From Flammeovirgaceae bacterium BBD 1991-12 (GTDB lineage Bacteria; Bacteroidota; Bacteroidia; Cytophagales; Cyclobacteriaceae): a stretch of 64,000 bases of DNA. This document shows, in pieces, positions 37,601 to 45,467 of the stretch. Location: assembly GCA_001657315.1 (NCBI GenBank), contig LYSV01000007.1:1-64000 (forward strand), read 5' to 3'. Every line of letters starts with the position of its first letter. The stretch's first letter is position 1. A program made the translations under genes and the position numbers. The notes under the pieces were generated by a model. That model searched no databases and had not been told where the DNA came from. It saw only the letters and a program-made list of their open reading frames with translations.

Positions 37601-37999
37601 GCAATCCGTAGGATCAAAAGTACTGGGACGGTGATGCTGTGGCCAGTTAAACTCAATACCCCCTGAGATCCATGGGCCGGTAAGGCCGACCAGGGCGGGT
37701 TTTATTACTTCATTATAATAAACGAAATGCCGTTGGGCGATCTTGTCATAGGCCATTTGGATCCTTCCACCCAGGGCTGGAAGTACCATTATCTTTATAA
37801 AATCATTTTCGATGAAAACGACTTCCCATTCTTTATCGGTTTTTTGGTGGCTGATCTTCTCAATTACGGGGTGTGGGTATACTACACCGCTGCTGCCCTG
37901 GTATACCCTTTTTTCAAGGAATATGGGGTATTTTTCCGGTTCACCCACTTCGTAGGTCGGGATGACCAGATTTTCCTTCCATGCTTTAACTGCTTTCAT
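34652..37999 (-). CDS. DUF5107 domain protein with long TPR array, cytoplasmic
   Basis: 1115 residues and no signal peptide (MKAVKAWKENLVIPTYEVGE), so it is probably the only soluble cytoplasmic enzyme candidate encoded by the PUL operon. Residues about 40-350 form the DUF5107 domain, a galactose-mutarotase-like beta-sandwich (ALGGRIQMAYDK, SGGIEFNWPQHHRPS, HLYNRTPHPQTFLWWANPA, WTWGNGHFGHAWDRNL). From about 450 to the end, tetratricopeptide repeats occupy most of the protein (NNALGLYLLKKGKFNEAAHH, YLGNFWYANQQYHDALECWK and others). The biochemical role of DUF5107 is not established; mutarotase-like folds in PULs point to carbohydrate binding or cleavage. It lies between the two GH2 genes. Confidence 0.9.
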   Translation of the reverse strand: MKAVKAWKENLVIPTYEVGEPEKYPIFLEKRVYQGSSGVVYPHPVIEKISHQKTDKEWEVVFIENDFIKIMVLPALGGRIQMAYDKIAQRHFVYYNEVIKPALVGLTGPWISGGIEFNWPQHHRPSTFDPTDCYIEENRDGSKTVWVNEVERMFRTKGMAGFTLYPDKAYLEVKAHLYNRTPHPQTFLWWANPAVAVNDHYYSVFPPDVNAVFDHGKRDVSRFPIAKGTYYKVDYSAGVDISRYKNIPVPTSYMAIKSDYDFVGGYEEDTQAGLLHVADHHISPGKKQWTWGNGHFGHAWDRNLTDHNGPYIEMMCGVYTDNQPDFSWIQPYEERSFKQYFMPYRNVGRVKNATKEALVNLDVVEGAASIKIHVTAGYPRSRVMLCCMEKVLLDKNIDLSPFNDCTLTATVGDITLQELEVSVQDHTGRELVCWQPKKPSLQPPPEPAKPAKAPKDITSTEQLYLTGMHLEQYRHATYNPKEYYQEALNREPGDVRNNNALGLYLLKKGKFNEAAHHFQKAIDTLTARNPNPYNGEPYFNLGVALKYQEKQDAAYDAFFKACWNTAWQDAGYFHLAQIDCQRSNYEKALELVEKSLVRNWLNHKARHLKVILLRKLNRKAEALQWIEESLQYDKFNFGVRYEKYFINQDLTIKTELKALSRDYVHNYVEYALDYSHAGLYEEANLVLRWYSDERSCVYPMVYYFMGNNCLMLDETEQAQYFFELASKMSPDHCFPNRLEEVVVLEKAIAWDPSDSKALYYLGNFWYANQQYHDALECWKKSVELDDTYPVVSRNLALVYYNKLHRKDEALEYLSKAFELDHSDARVLMELDQLHKKLNKDVKERLALLEENPSLVEQRDDLYLERVTLYNLLHEHEKALELIMGRKFQPWEGGEGKVPAQYLMAQVEIAKKAIVKSQYEKAISHLQQAKIYPHNLGEGKLFGAQENDIDYWLGCASELMGDSTSAQSHWEMAAKGLSDPSPAMFYNDQPPDKIFYQGLALKKLGRMDEAKGRFNRLIDYGEKHLFDEVKIDYFAVSLPDLLIWDEDLNIRNRNHCHYMIGLGELGLGKTKKAISAFDKALKNDRYQMGVFLHKELACDDELRKIESGKNSVARTV

Positions 38000-38035
38000 T
38001 ATGACTGTTTTATGTTAACAGAATTATTTTTTATC

Positions 38036-40897
38036 CTATCCTTTTGCTTTTAAGCTGCCAGTAAACAATCCCATGATCTCCGCTTCGCTTAATGTTACTC
38101 CCGGGTCAAAGTCGCTACTGGCCATGTATTTTTCCAGGCTATACCTCAATTGCCTGGCTTCTATCCTTTTGTCAAGACCGGTGTGCAGGTCTATTCCTGA
38201 CACCAATAATTTACCTTTACCTACTTTGACCTCGAAGACCAGCGCTAACCGGCGGTTGGTGAACCAGTCGTCGATCACGCGTACAATCGGTTTTAGGGCC
38301 GGATCGAATTCATCGAGTAGTATTGCTTGCGAATGGCTCATGGCATCCCACCACTGCCAATTGGAGTGGTATTCCGTAGGAAAGTCACCCAGGGCAGGGT
38401 GACCGGGATCGCACAAGATGCCAAGTGTGTGTGGTTTTTGTTTACTGGTGTAGGCCGTGTTCCAAAAAATGCTGGAAAAACCAATGCCTACATTACCCCC
38501 CTTACCAGGCTTCACGGATCCTTTGGATGCTGCCAGTAAAACGGTGCCTCCATCCTGGAGGTAATGTAAAATTTCATTGTCCAGTACATTGACTACCCGG
38601 TAAGTATGTTGCTTTTCGATCTTCTCTTTTTCAACCGGGTAAACCCATATATCCCACGCGTTGGTATGCCCGGCTACCTCCACGGTAAGTATAAGCTTCT
38701 GAGCTTCCTTAACCACAGACAGACTTTGTACTATCTCACCCAGTTGTATTCCATTGCCCAAAGCAATGTCCGTGGCCGGGAAGTTCCCTCTTGCGATTTC
38801 CCTCCCATCTGTTTTGACAAGCCGCCATGATGAGCTGATACTTTTTAATTCCTTTGCTCCAAAATGTGCGACTTCGACCGTAGCATGTAAAGTGTCACGA
38901 TCGAGGTATACCCGTTTCTTTAGTCTGACAAGGGGAACCGTTTCATTGCAAAACCGGCGGTATTCCTCTGGCGATATGTATCCTTTTTCTTCCCAAAACG
39001 CATCGAGGATACCTATCAAAGCCGTGCCCTGCCCGGGAAAATCGTGGAGGTCCAATAACTGGAACCCGGCAAGGTCCCGGGTCCTGAGTGCGGCTTCGAT
39101 ATCCGCTTTGTAGCATAGCGCCTGTAATTTTCCCGAAGCCAGCAGGAAACTGTCGGCCAGGTGTCCCATGTGATTTTCCTCCAGCGTTTCCTTGAAAATT
39201 TCGAAGTTTTTAGGCTGTAACACGCCGGTGTATTTAGGGATCTCTTTATAATTCGGGTAGGCGCACCACTGCCCTATTTCGTGGCTCACAAACGGCACGG
39301 GAGTATTCTGGACGACATGGCTGTAGTCAAACACCGTTTGAGGAGGCTGGCTGTTGATCACGCTCTTCAAGCCTTGCCCCCAGCCCTGTATCCGCGCCTG
39401 GGCATGATTATAATAGTCCATGTTGTCGATGTAGGGCCATCCGGCGCCTCCCGTATAAACCCTTCGATTGTCCTGCTTCTTAAAGTGCCCGACAAACTCC
39501 TGCAAATATTCCTTTTGACGTTTGCCTCCCGGTTCGTTGCCGTAGGCCATCATACAAAACGAGGGGTGATTGCCATAGGCTTCCAGTATGTCATTGGCTT
39601 CCTTGTATAGCCACTGGTCAATGGGTTTTCCATCGCCAAGGGTTGAGGTGCGACTATTGGCCCAGCTTGAGGCTTCTACCTGCAGGTAAAACCCCATTTC
39701 ATCGGCAGCGTCAAAGGCCGCTTTGGGCGGGCACCAGGAATGAAAGCGCATGTGGTTCAGCCCATGGGATTTACAGATGGTAAATATTCTTTTCCACGCT
39801 TCCTTGTCAGTAGGAGGATAACCCGTTTTTGGAAAAATAGCACATTCCAGTGTGCCTCTTAGAAAAATGGGCCTGCCGTTTATAATGAATCGTTTCCCCT
39901 CTACCTTAAATTCCCGCATACCAAAGGTCTCTTCCCTTTTGACGGTCCCGGCCTGGGTAGTCAGTGAGAGGTGCAGGGTGTAAAGGTTGGGATTGAATTC
40001 ATCCCATAACAGGACGGAATCCCCCATAAGATAGTCTACCTTGATTTCTCTTTCCTGGTTGAAAGTGATCTCTTTCACCTGTTTAGGCAATAGGTTGTCA
40101 GGATTCTCCTTAGTGCTGGCTGCAATCACCAATTGGCCCTTTTGGGTCTCACCCGTAATGTTTTTTATCTGGGCTATGACCCCTACTTTTTTCCCGGTTA
40201 CGTCCGGGTACAGTTGAACCTTGTCAATGATTACGGGGGCTGTAGCTCGCAAGGCCATATCGCCCACTATTCCGTTCCAATTGGATTGGGTATTATCCGT
40301 GATGCTGTGGGCGCTGGCGCCGGGATCGATCTCTTTGATCCTGTTGTCTACCTGGATGGAAATGGTGTGCCTGCCGGGCCCTACCCCGGCAGGAAGGGCA
40401 TAGATGTGCGGCGTTCCCAGGCTGTTTTGCATGCCAAGGTAATGATCGTTTATCCACACATGGGTTTCCCAATGGGGACGTTCCAGCACCAACTCTATGT
40501 ATTTGCCTTCCCAGTGGGCAGGAATATCAATCTCTTTTTGGTACCAGGCAGCCCCTGTATATCGTTTTACAGGTTGTAACCAGAAGGGTATTTTGAGGTT
40601 TTCCTGTGTCCTGTAGCGCGCATATTTTTCGTCAAAAAACCACGAGCTGTCAAGTATTTCGCCGGTCCATTGGGTTTGTAAGGTTATCTCATATCCCAGA
40701 CCATTTTCAGCCATCGAGCCCGGTAGTTTTATTGTACTAGCCAGTTTTTTTTCATACCATCTTTCTGTGATCCCTACGTCCAGCGTATCCATGGCAAACA
40801 GCCATTGGCCGGAAAGGTCAATATGCGCACTTTTCTGCTCGCTACAGGAAAGCAGCAAATTAAGTAAAACGATGTATGCCGGTAGTTTAAGTTTCAT
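38036..40897 (-). CDS. Glycoside hydrolase family 2 lipoprotein (paralogue)
   Basis: 953-residue retaining glycosidase with a lipoprotein signal (LNLLLSCSEQ, Cys near 18). The domain order is the same as in the 31760-34552 gene: sugar-binding jelly roll (AAWYQKEIDIP near 155), Ig-like domain, then a TIM barrel with the acid/base in MAYGNEPGG (about residue 454) and the nucleophile in SHEIGQWCAYP (about 539), then a C-terminal amidotransferase-like part (GILCDPGHPALGDFP). It differs by an insertion near residues 75-110 and a longer acid/base loop. It begins nine bases after the MFS-sulfatase gene. The two GH2 enzymes probably cut different linkages or differently decorated sugars of the same glycan. 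Confidence 0.9.
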   Translation of the reverse strand: MKLKLPAYIVLLNLLLSCSEQKSAHIDLSGQWLFAMDTLDVGITERWYEKKLASTIKLPGSMAENGLGYEITLQTQWTGEILDSSWFFDEKYARYRTQENLKIPFWLQPVKRYTGAAWYQKEIDIPAHWEGKYIELVLERPHWETHVWINDHYLGMQNSLGTPHIYALPAGVGPGRHTISIQVDNRIKEIDPGASAHSITDNTQSNWNGIVGDMALRATAPVIIDKVQLYPDVTGKKVGVIAQIKNITGETQKGQLVIAASTKENPDNLLPKQVKEITFNQEREIKVDYLMGDSVLLWDEFNPNLYTLHLSLTTQAGTVKREETFGMREFKVEGKRFIINGRPIFLRGTLECAIFPKTGYPPTDKEAWKRIFTICKSHGLNHMRFHSWCPPKAAFDAADEMGFYLQVEASSWANSRTSTLGDGKPIDQWLYKEANDILEAYGNHPSFCMMAYGNEPGGKRQKEYLQEFVGHFKKQDNRRVYTGGAGWPYIDNMDYYNHAQARIQGWGQGLKSVINSQPPQTVFDYSHVVQNTPVPFVSHEIGQWCAYPNYKEIPKYTGVLQPKNFEIFKETLEENHMGHLADSFLLASGKLQALCYKADIEAALRTRDLAGFQLLDLHDFPGQGTALIGILDAFWEEKGYISPEEYRRFCNETVPLVRLKKRVYLDRDTLHATVEVAHFGAKELKSISSSWRLVKTDGREIARGNFPATDIALGNGIQLGEIVQSLSVVKEAQKLILTVEVAGHTNAWDIWVYPVEKEKIEKQHTYRVVNVLDNEILHYLQDGGTVLLAASKGSVKPGKGGNVGIGFSSIFWNTAYTSKQKPHTLGILCDPGHPALGDFPTEYHSNWQWWDAMSHSQAILLDEFDPALKPIVRVIDDWFTNRRLALVFEVKVGKGKLLVSGIDLHTGLDKRIEARQLRYSLEKYMASSDFDPGVTLSEAEIMGLFTGSLKAKG

Positions 40898-40906
40898 TTT
40901 GGCTAT

Positions 40907-43840
40907 TTATAGTGAAAGGCTTTGCTTCCAATGATCATAGTCAGTCGAGAGCTGTTCTACGATGCCCTGGGATTCCTCTGCCCGGTTATTTTGTTCGCTT
41001 TCGTCCTCTTTTAAGTTATACAAATAGGTTCCGGCCGGCAGGTGAATGCTCCGGTAAAAGTTATCCTGTTTTACCACGTGTAGTTTCCAATCCCCCTTGC
41101 GGATGGCCCACTCATTACCGGTATCCCAAATGAGTTGGTCATGGTGGTTGATACCTTTTCCATTGACCAATGGAAATAGACTTTTACCATCAATGCGAAG
41201 GGTGTCAGCAGCTTTTGAACCCGCGGCCCGTAAAAGGGTAGGCAGTATGTCCATGTGGGAGACGGGCTCGTGTATTACAGTGCCACCCTCCAGTTTACCG
41301 GACCACGACAGGGTGAAGATGGTGCGGATGCCTCCTTCCTGCAGGATGTATTTATGGCCTTTGAGTTTACCGTTATTGGCATAGGTGTTCTGGGAACCTC
41401 CATTGTCTGATACCAGTACGATCACAGTGTTGTCAAGCTTTCCTGTTTCTTCCAGGGCATCCAACACACGACCAATGTTGTCATCCAGACAATCCAGATT
41501 GGCGAGGTAGCGCTTCCGGCCCACAGGATCTTCCTCCTGTCGCCAGCAGGTTCTTGCATGGTAGTCTATGAAAGACTCTTCAGAGGGATCCCATTCGGGG
41601 AATTTTTCAATCCCGTATTTATCCAGGTACCGCTGTGGGGCCTGGTAAATGGGATGGTGAACGGCGTTGAAGGATAGCTCCATGAAAAAAGGGCGTTCAT
41701 CCCCTTGCCGCCGGACCTGTTTTATGGCCTCATCAGCAAAAAGGTCTGTTAAATAACCCTGGAAATCTTCCTTCTGCCTGTTTCTCCATAATGGACCGAA
41801 CTGTGACATCAGATCATCCTGGTGCCCTTCCACCCAGTTATCCTTTTCCGTGAGCTTAAAATAGTCGTGCCGGTGAGCGCAGAACCCCATAAATTCTTCA
41901 TAGCCATGATTCAAGGGGAACTCCCGGTGAGCGGTAGGGTCTTCTACCTTGCTGTTATTGTCCAATACCTGGGCGTAATGTGTCTTTCCAATTTTAACGG
42001 TACGGTAGCCTTCTTCCTGTAGAATCTCGGGAAGTGTGACTTTTGATGTGGGGAAGATGTTGCCACCATAGTAGTACGTACCCCACCGCTGCGGGTAGGA
42101 GCCGGTAATAATACCCTGACGGGAGGGGCTGCATATCGGTGAGGTGGCATACCCGTTGGTGAATCGTATCCCACTCTTTGCTATTCTATCCATCGCGGGA
42201 GTATTGACATCATCGGCGCCGCCATAGGCACCATAATCGGCATAGCCCTGGTCATCCGTGATGATGAGAAGTATATTAGGTTTCTCATTTGATACCCTGG
42301 TCACTTCATGGCATTGAGTGAATAACACCAGAATGCCCAATAGGTAGACCAGCTTTTTCGCCTTTTTTATATCCTCCCGCGAGGTGGCTGGTGCCAGCTT
42401 CTCTTCTATTTGTTCCAGAGTCTTTCCTTTTGTTTCAGGCAGCTTTCTTTTGATGAATAAAAAGCCCATGACGCAGATCAGGCTGTAGCCCCAAAAGGTA
42501 CCATAGGCACCTAACGCGCTATTAAGTAATGGGAAAGTGTAGGTGAGTATAAAAGAGGCCACCCACAAGGATAGTGTAGCTACAGACATGGCTAGCCCAC
42601 GTACTCTATTTGGAAATATCTCTGACAGCACGACCCAGGTTACCGGCGCCAGTGACATCGCATAGATGGAAATAGCCGCCACCACGAGTAGCAATACGGG
42701 TAGGCCATTCCATTGAAAGTAGTATGTAGTACCTAAAATGATATAGACTACTGCCAACCCACCGGACCCCAGCAGCATTAGTGATTTTCGTCCCCACTTA
42801 TCTACAGTTTTCATCGCTACCAAAGTAAAGGCCAGGTTAACGCTACCGGTGATCACGATGTTGAACAACATGTCGCCTACACTGTACCCGGCAGACCGGA
42901 AGATCTCTTCAGCATAATTAAAAATAATATTTATCCCGCACCATTGCTGAAAAACGGCTAATACGATACCCAGCCAGAGGACAGGTCTCAGGGTTGGAGT
43001 GGTCAGGTGACGGTAAGACACTTTTTCACTTTGAGCGTCAAATGATGCCCGGATGTTTTCCATTTCATGTTGGGCATAGGTGTTGTTGCCAATTTTACTT
43101 AACACTTGCAGGGCTTCGTTTTCGCGATGTTGTTTGGCTAAAAATCGTGGGCTTTCCGGAACCAGCAACATCAGGACAAAGAAAAGGGCAGCCGGCACCA
43201 GCTCTGCCCAGAACATCCATCTCCAGCCCGTTTGCCCGTTCCATGACTCAAGGATGGCCATGGGTGAGGCATCAGCGGGCACAGGTTCAGCGATCAGCCA
43301 GTTGATGATCTGCGCTGCCAGGATACCTACCACGATCGTAAGTTGATTGATCGCTACGAAGCGCCCCCGCAGTGCGGCAGGGGCGATTTCCGCGATGTAC
43401 ATGGGCGAAATGGTGGAGGCGAGGCCTATGCCAACCCCGCCAATAAGGCGATAGATGATAAAGACATAAAGGCTATTGACCATACCGGTACCAAAAGCGG
43501 ATAGGATAAACAGGAGGGCGGCAATGAGCAGAGGTATTTTACGGCCTAGCTTATCGGAGATAATGCCTGAAAAAGCGGCCCCGAAAATACATCCAACCAA
43601 TGCGCTGCTCATAGCCCAGCCCTGGAGTGAGGGGATATCACTGATCCCAAAAAACAATTCGTAAAAGGGCTTGGCGCCGCCGATCACCACCCAGTCGTAA
43701 CCAAAGAGCAATCCCCCCATCGCCGAAACGAAGGCCAGCGACAGGATATAGCCCATACGGTAGTTATTACTCCCCAAGGTGGTATAGAGAGTTGCATTGT
43801 CATCTGGCTTGTTATTGGATATATCCTCTGGTTGCTCCAT
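40907..43840 (-). CDS. MFS sugar transporter fused in frame to an S1 sulfatase
   Basis: One continuous frame of 977 residues. Residues 1-480 form a complete sugar-porter-type MFS protein: 12 helices, DKLGR near 96, PESPRF at 228-233, DKWGRK near 347, and PETKGKTLEQIEE at 468-480, where such transporters normally end. A short linker (481-491) leads to a hydrophobic stretch (497-509) ending in Cys510 (LVLFTQC), which looks like a lipoprotein signal or a thirteenth helix. Residues 520-977 are a full sulfatase with ILLIITDDQGYADYGAYGG and the maturation motif ICSPSRQG (catalytic Cys570), then LVSDNGGS. No ATG occurs between the domains. The fusion would tether desulfation to inner-membrane import, on the periplasmic face. 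Signal peptidase II might separate the two halves after translation. Confidence 0.93.
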   Translation of the reverse strand: MEQPEDISNNKPDDNATLYTTLGSNNYRMGYILSLAFVSAMGGLLFGYDWVVIGGAKPFYELFFGISDIPSLQGWAMSSALVGCIFGAAFSGIISDKLGRKIPLLIAALLFILSAFGTGMVNSLYVFIIYRLIGGVGIGLASTISPMYIAEIAPAALRGRFVAINQLTIVVGILAAQIINWLIAEPVPADASPMAILESWNGQTGWRWMFWAELVPAALFFVLMLLVPESPRFLAKQHRENEALQVLSKIGNNTYAQHEMENIRASFDAQSEKVSYRHLTTPTLRPVLWLGIVLAVFQQWCGINIIFNYAEEIFRSAGYSVGDMLFNIVITGSVNLAFTLVAMKTVDKWGRKSLMLLGSGGLAVVYIILGTTYYFQWNGLPVLLLVVAAISIYAMSLAPVTWVVLSEIFPNRVRGLAMSVATLSLWVASFILTYTFPLLNSALGAYGTFWGYSLICVMGFLFIKRKLPETKGKTLEQIEEKLAPATSREDIKKAKKLVYLLGILVLFTQCHEVTRVSNEKPNILLIITDDQGYADYGAYGGADDVNTPAMDRIAKSGIRFTNGYATSPICSPSRQGIITGSYPQRWGTYYYGGNIFPTSKVTLPEILQEEGYRTVKIGKTHYAQVLDNNSKVEDPTAHREFPLNHGYEEFMGFCAHRHDYFKLTEKDNWVEGHQDDLMSQFGPLWRNRQKEDFQGYLTDLFADEAIKQVRRQGDERPFFMELSFNAVHHPIYQAPQRYLDKYGIEKFPEWDPSEESFIDYHARTCWRQEEDPVGRKRYLANLDCLDDNIGRVLDALEETGKLDNTVIVLVSDNGGSQNTYANNGKLKGHKYILQEGGIRTIFTLSWSGKLEGGTVIHEPVSHMDILPTLLRAAGSKAADTLRIDGKSLFPLVNGKGINHHDQLIWDTGNEWAIRKGDWKLHVVKQDNFYRSIHLPAGTYLYNLKEDESEQNNRAEESQGIVEQLSTDYDHWKQSLSL

Positions 43841-43858
43841 TCCTTACTACCTGCTTTT

Positions 43859-45427
43859 TTAGTTTGTTTTTACCTTTCCTGTCAGGGTGGTAACTGACCT
43901 TGCCGGTATTGTTAACTTATTACCCTCTACTTTCTCATAGTCCAGGGTGTGTAGTTCAGAAGTAATGTACTTCCTGTCATATTGAATGTTTTTATCATGG
44001 ATCACGATCGTTTTTTCCATGCTGGATTGATTGATCAGAAGCACGACCACCTTTCCGTGGCTTTCATCATGATAAGCGGACACCAACACGTTTTCCTGTG
44101 TCACCTCGTGGGTGAAGTTTGTGCCTACGCGACGCATACCCGGCCTGATGAATTGTGAAAAGTTGCCAAAAGTCCAAAGCAGCCTGGATCCATGGAATTT
44201 CCCGTCATTCTTCATGGCAGTCCGGTTGTAAAGGTCATGTTCATCACCGGTATCCAGGTAGATCAACCCGTCTTTATAATCAAAAGTAGTAAGGGCAGTC
44301 CACCATTGCCAGGAGGAGGCCTGGGCCAGAACAATGTCTGCATGGATCACACGGGCAACGTAGAGGGCCGTATTCATACCCAGGTCTCGCTCATGACCGC
44401 TGCCGATCTCATCCGTTTTTTCCAGGATACAGAATTCAGACTGCCAGTAGCCGAGTTCTTTGTCTACAGACCGGCGCTTTTCGTCCAGTGCCTCGCGGCT
44501 GGTGACCAGCTTTTCTACAGGCCACGTGGTAAAGTAGCTATGACCTGAAATCGTCTTTTTTACATTAGGCAGGTCTCCAATGTACAGGGGAGACTCCTCT
44601 GCAAAGAAGGCCTCTACCTGGTTGCCTTGTAGCGGCTTGTCCTGTTCGCCGGTAAGGTAAGCGATACTGCCAGCTTCCCCGATCACGATTTGGGTATGAA
44701 GATTACGCTTTTGCAGGCTTTCTGACAAGTATTTCGTAAATGAAAAGATCTCTTCATTGGTAGCCGGTGTGCCTTCCTGGTTGCCATTGGACCAGTCCCA
44801 TTGCGGTTCATTGACTGGACTCAGGTAATCGAAATGTATGTCTTTTTGGTTTTGAAAGTAACTGATCACTTCTGCCAGGAAGTCCGCGTAGTCATCCATC
44901 TTGTCTTCCTGGATGTTCATGTGAGGATCTTCCTTTATGGAATATGCCTTTTGATTAGTGGACCAAAAAACGGGAGGAGCAATGGTAAAAGCCAGGAATT
45001 TTTCAACCCCCCGGGCTTTTGCGGCTTGCAGGAACCATTGCTGGCCCGGCTGTTTGGTCCAGTCGTATTGGCCGTTTTCGTTCAAAAAACACCCGACCCT
45101 TCTCCATTCATTTTTTATATCGGAGTTATCCCCTTGTTCTGTTGATCCCGCACCTATGTAAAAACGCCAAAGTGAGAGACCGATGCCCTTTGGGTTTCCT
45201 TTCTCGTCATATTCCTGGCTAAACAGCAGGTCGGCGATCTTCTCCCGCTTATGCATAGGCCAGTTTTTCCCGACAAACTGTGTTCGCCAGGCATCGGAAG
45301 CCCCAAAACCTTCCATGATCTGGTACCGGGTGTCCAGGTCTACCTTTAATTCTTGCTGTGCCTGTGTAAAGGTACAGGGGAGGACGAATAACAGGATAAC
45401 CAGTAACCCCTTCGTTACAGCTATCAT
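43859..45427 (-). CDS. Glycoside hydrolase family 30 enzyme (endo-galactanase-like)
   Basis: Secreted retaining glycosidase, 522 residues from the ATG at 45427, which follows a strong GGGAGGA ribosome site; a TTG-initiated frame from 45463 is less likely. The signal peptide ends TFTQAQ. GH30 hallmarks are IMEGFGASDAWRTQF near residue 38, LSLWRFYIGAGS near 85, the acid/base Glu207 in LSPVNEPQWDWS, and the nucleophile Glu331 in YWQSEFCIL. The C-terminal beta domain is short and complete (ITSELHTLDYEKVEGNKLTI). The closest described activity I can recall for this type is endo-beta-1,6-galactanase; that is a guess about substrate, not a demonstration. It is the fifth gene of the operon, four bases after the GH30 paralogue. 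Confidence 0.9.
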   Translation of the reverse strand: MIAVTKGLLVILLFVLPCTFTQAQQELKVDLDTRYQIMEGFGASDAWRTQFVGKNWPMHKREKIADLLFSQEYDEKGNPKGIGLSLWRFYIGAGSTEQGDNSDIKNEWRRVGCFLNENGQYDWTKQPGQQWFLQAAKARGVEKFLAFTIAPPVFWSTNQKAYSIKEDPHMNIQEDKMDDYADFLAEVISYFQNQKDIHFDYLSPVNEPQWDWSNGNQEGTPATNEEIFSFTKYLSESLQKRNLHTQIVIGEAGSIAYLTGEQDKPLQGNQVEAFFAEESPLYIGDLPNVKKTISGHSYFTTWPVEKLVTSREALDEKRRSVDKELGYWQSEFCILEKTDEIGSGHERDLGMNTALYVARVIHADIVLAQASSWQWWTALTTFDYKDGLIYLDTGDEHDLYNRTAMKNDGKFHGSRLLWTFGNFSQFIRPGMRRVGTNFTHEVTQENVLVSAYHDESHGKVVVLLINQSSMEKTIVIHDKNIQYDRKYITSELHTLDYEKVEGNKLTIPARSVTTLTGKVKTN

Positions 45428-45467
45428 TGGTTGATGGTCCTCCCTGGTCAAAATTGTGCTCAAGTTA

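Noticed and set aside
45428-45463. TTG-initiated longer form of the second GH30 gene
   Set aside because: The ATG at 45427 has a good GGGAGGA ribosome site and yields a standard signal peptide directly.
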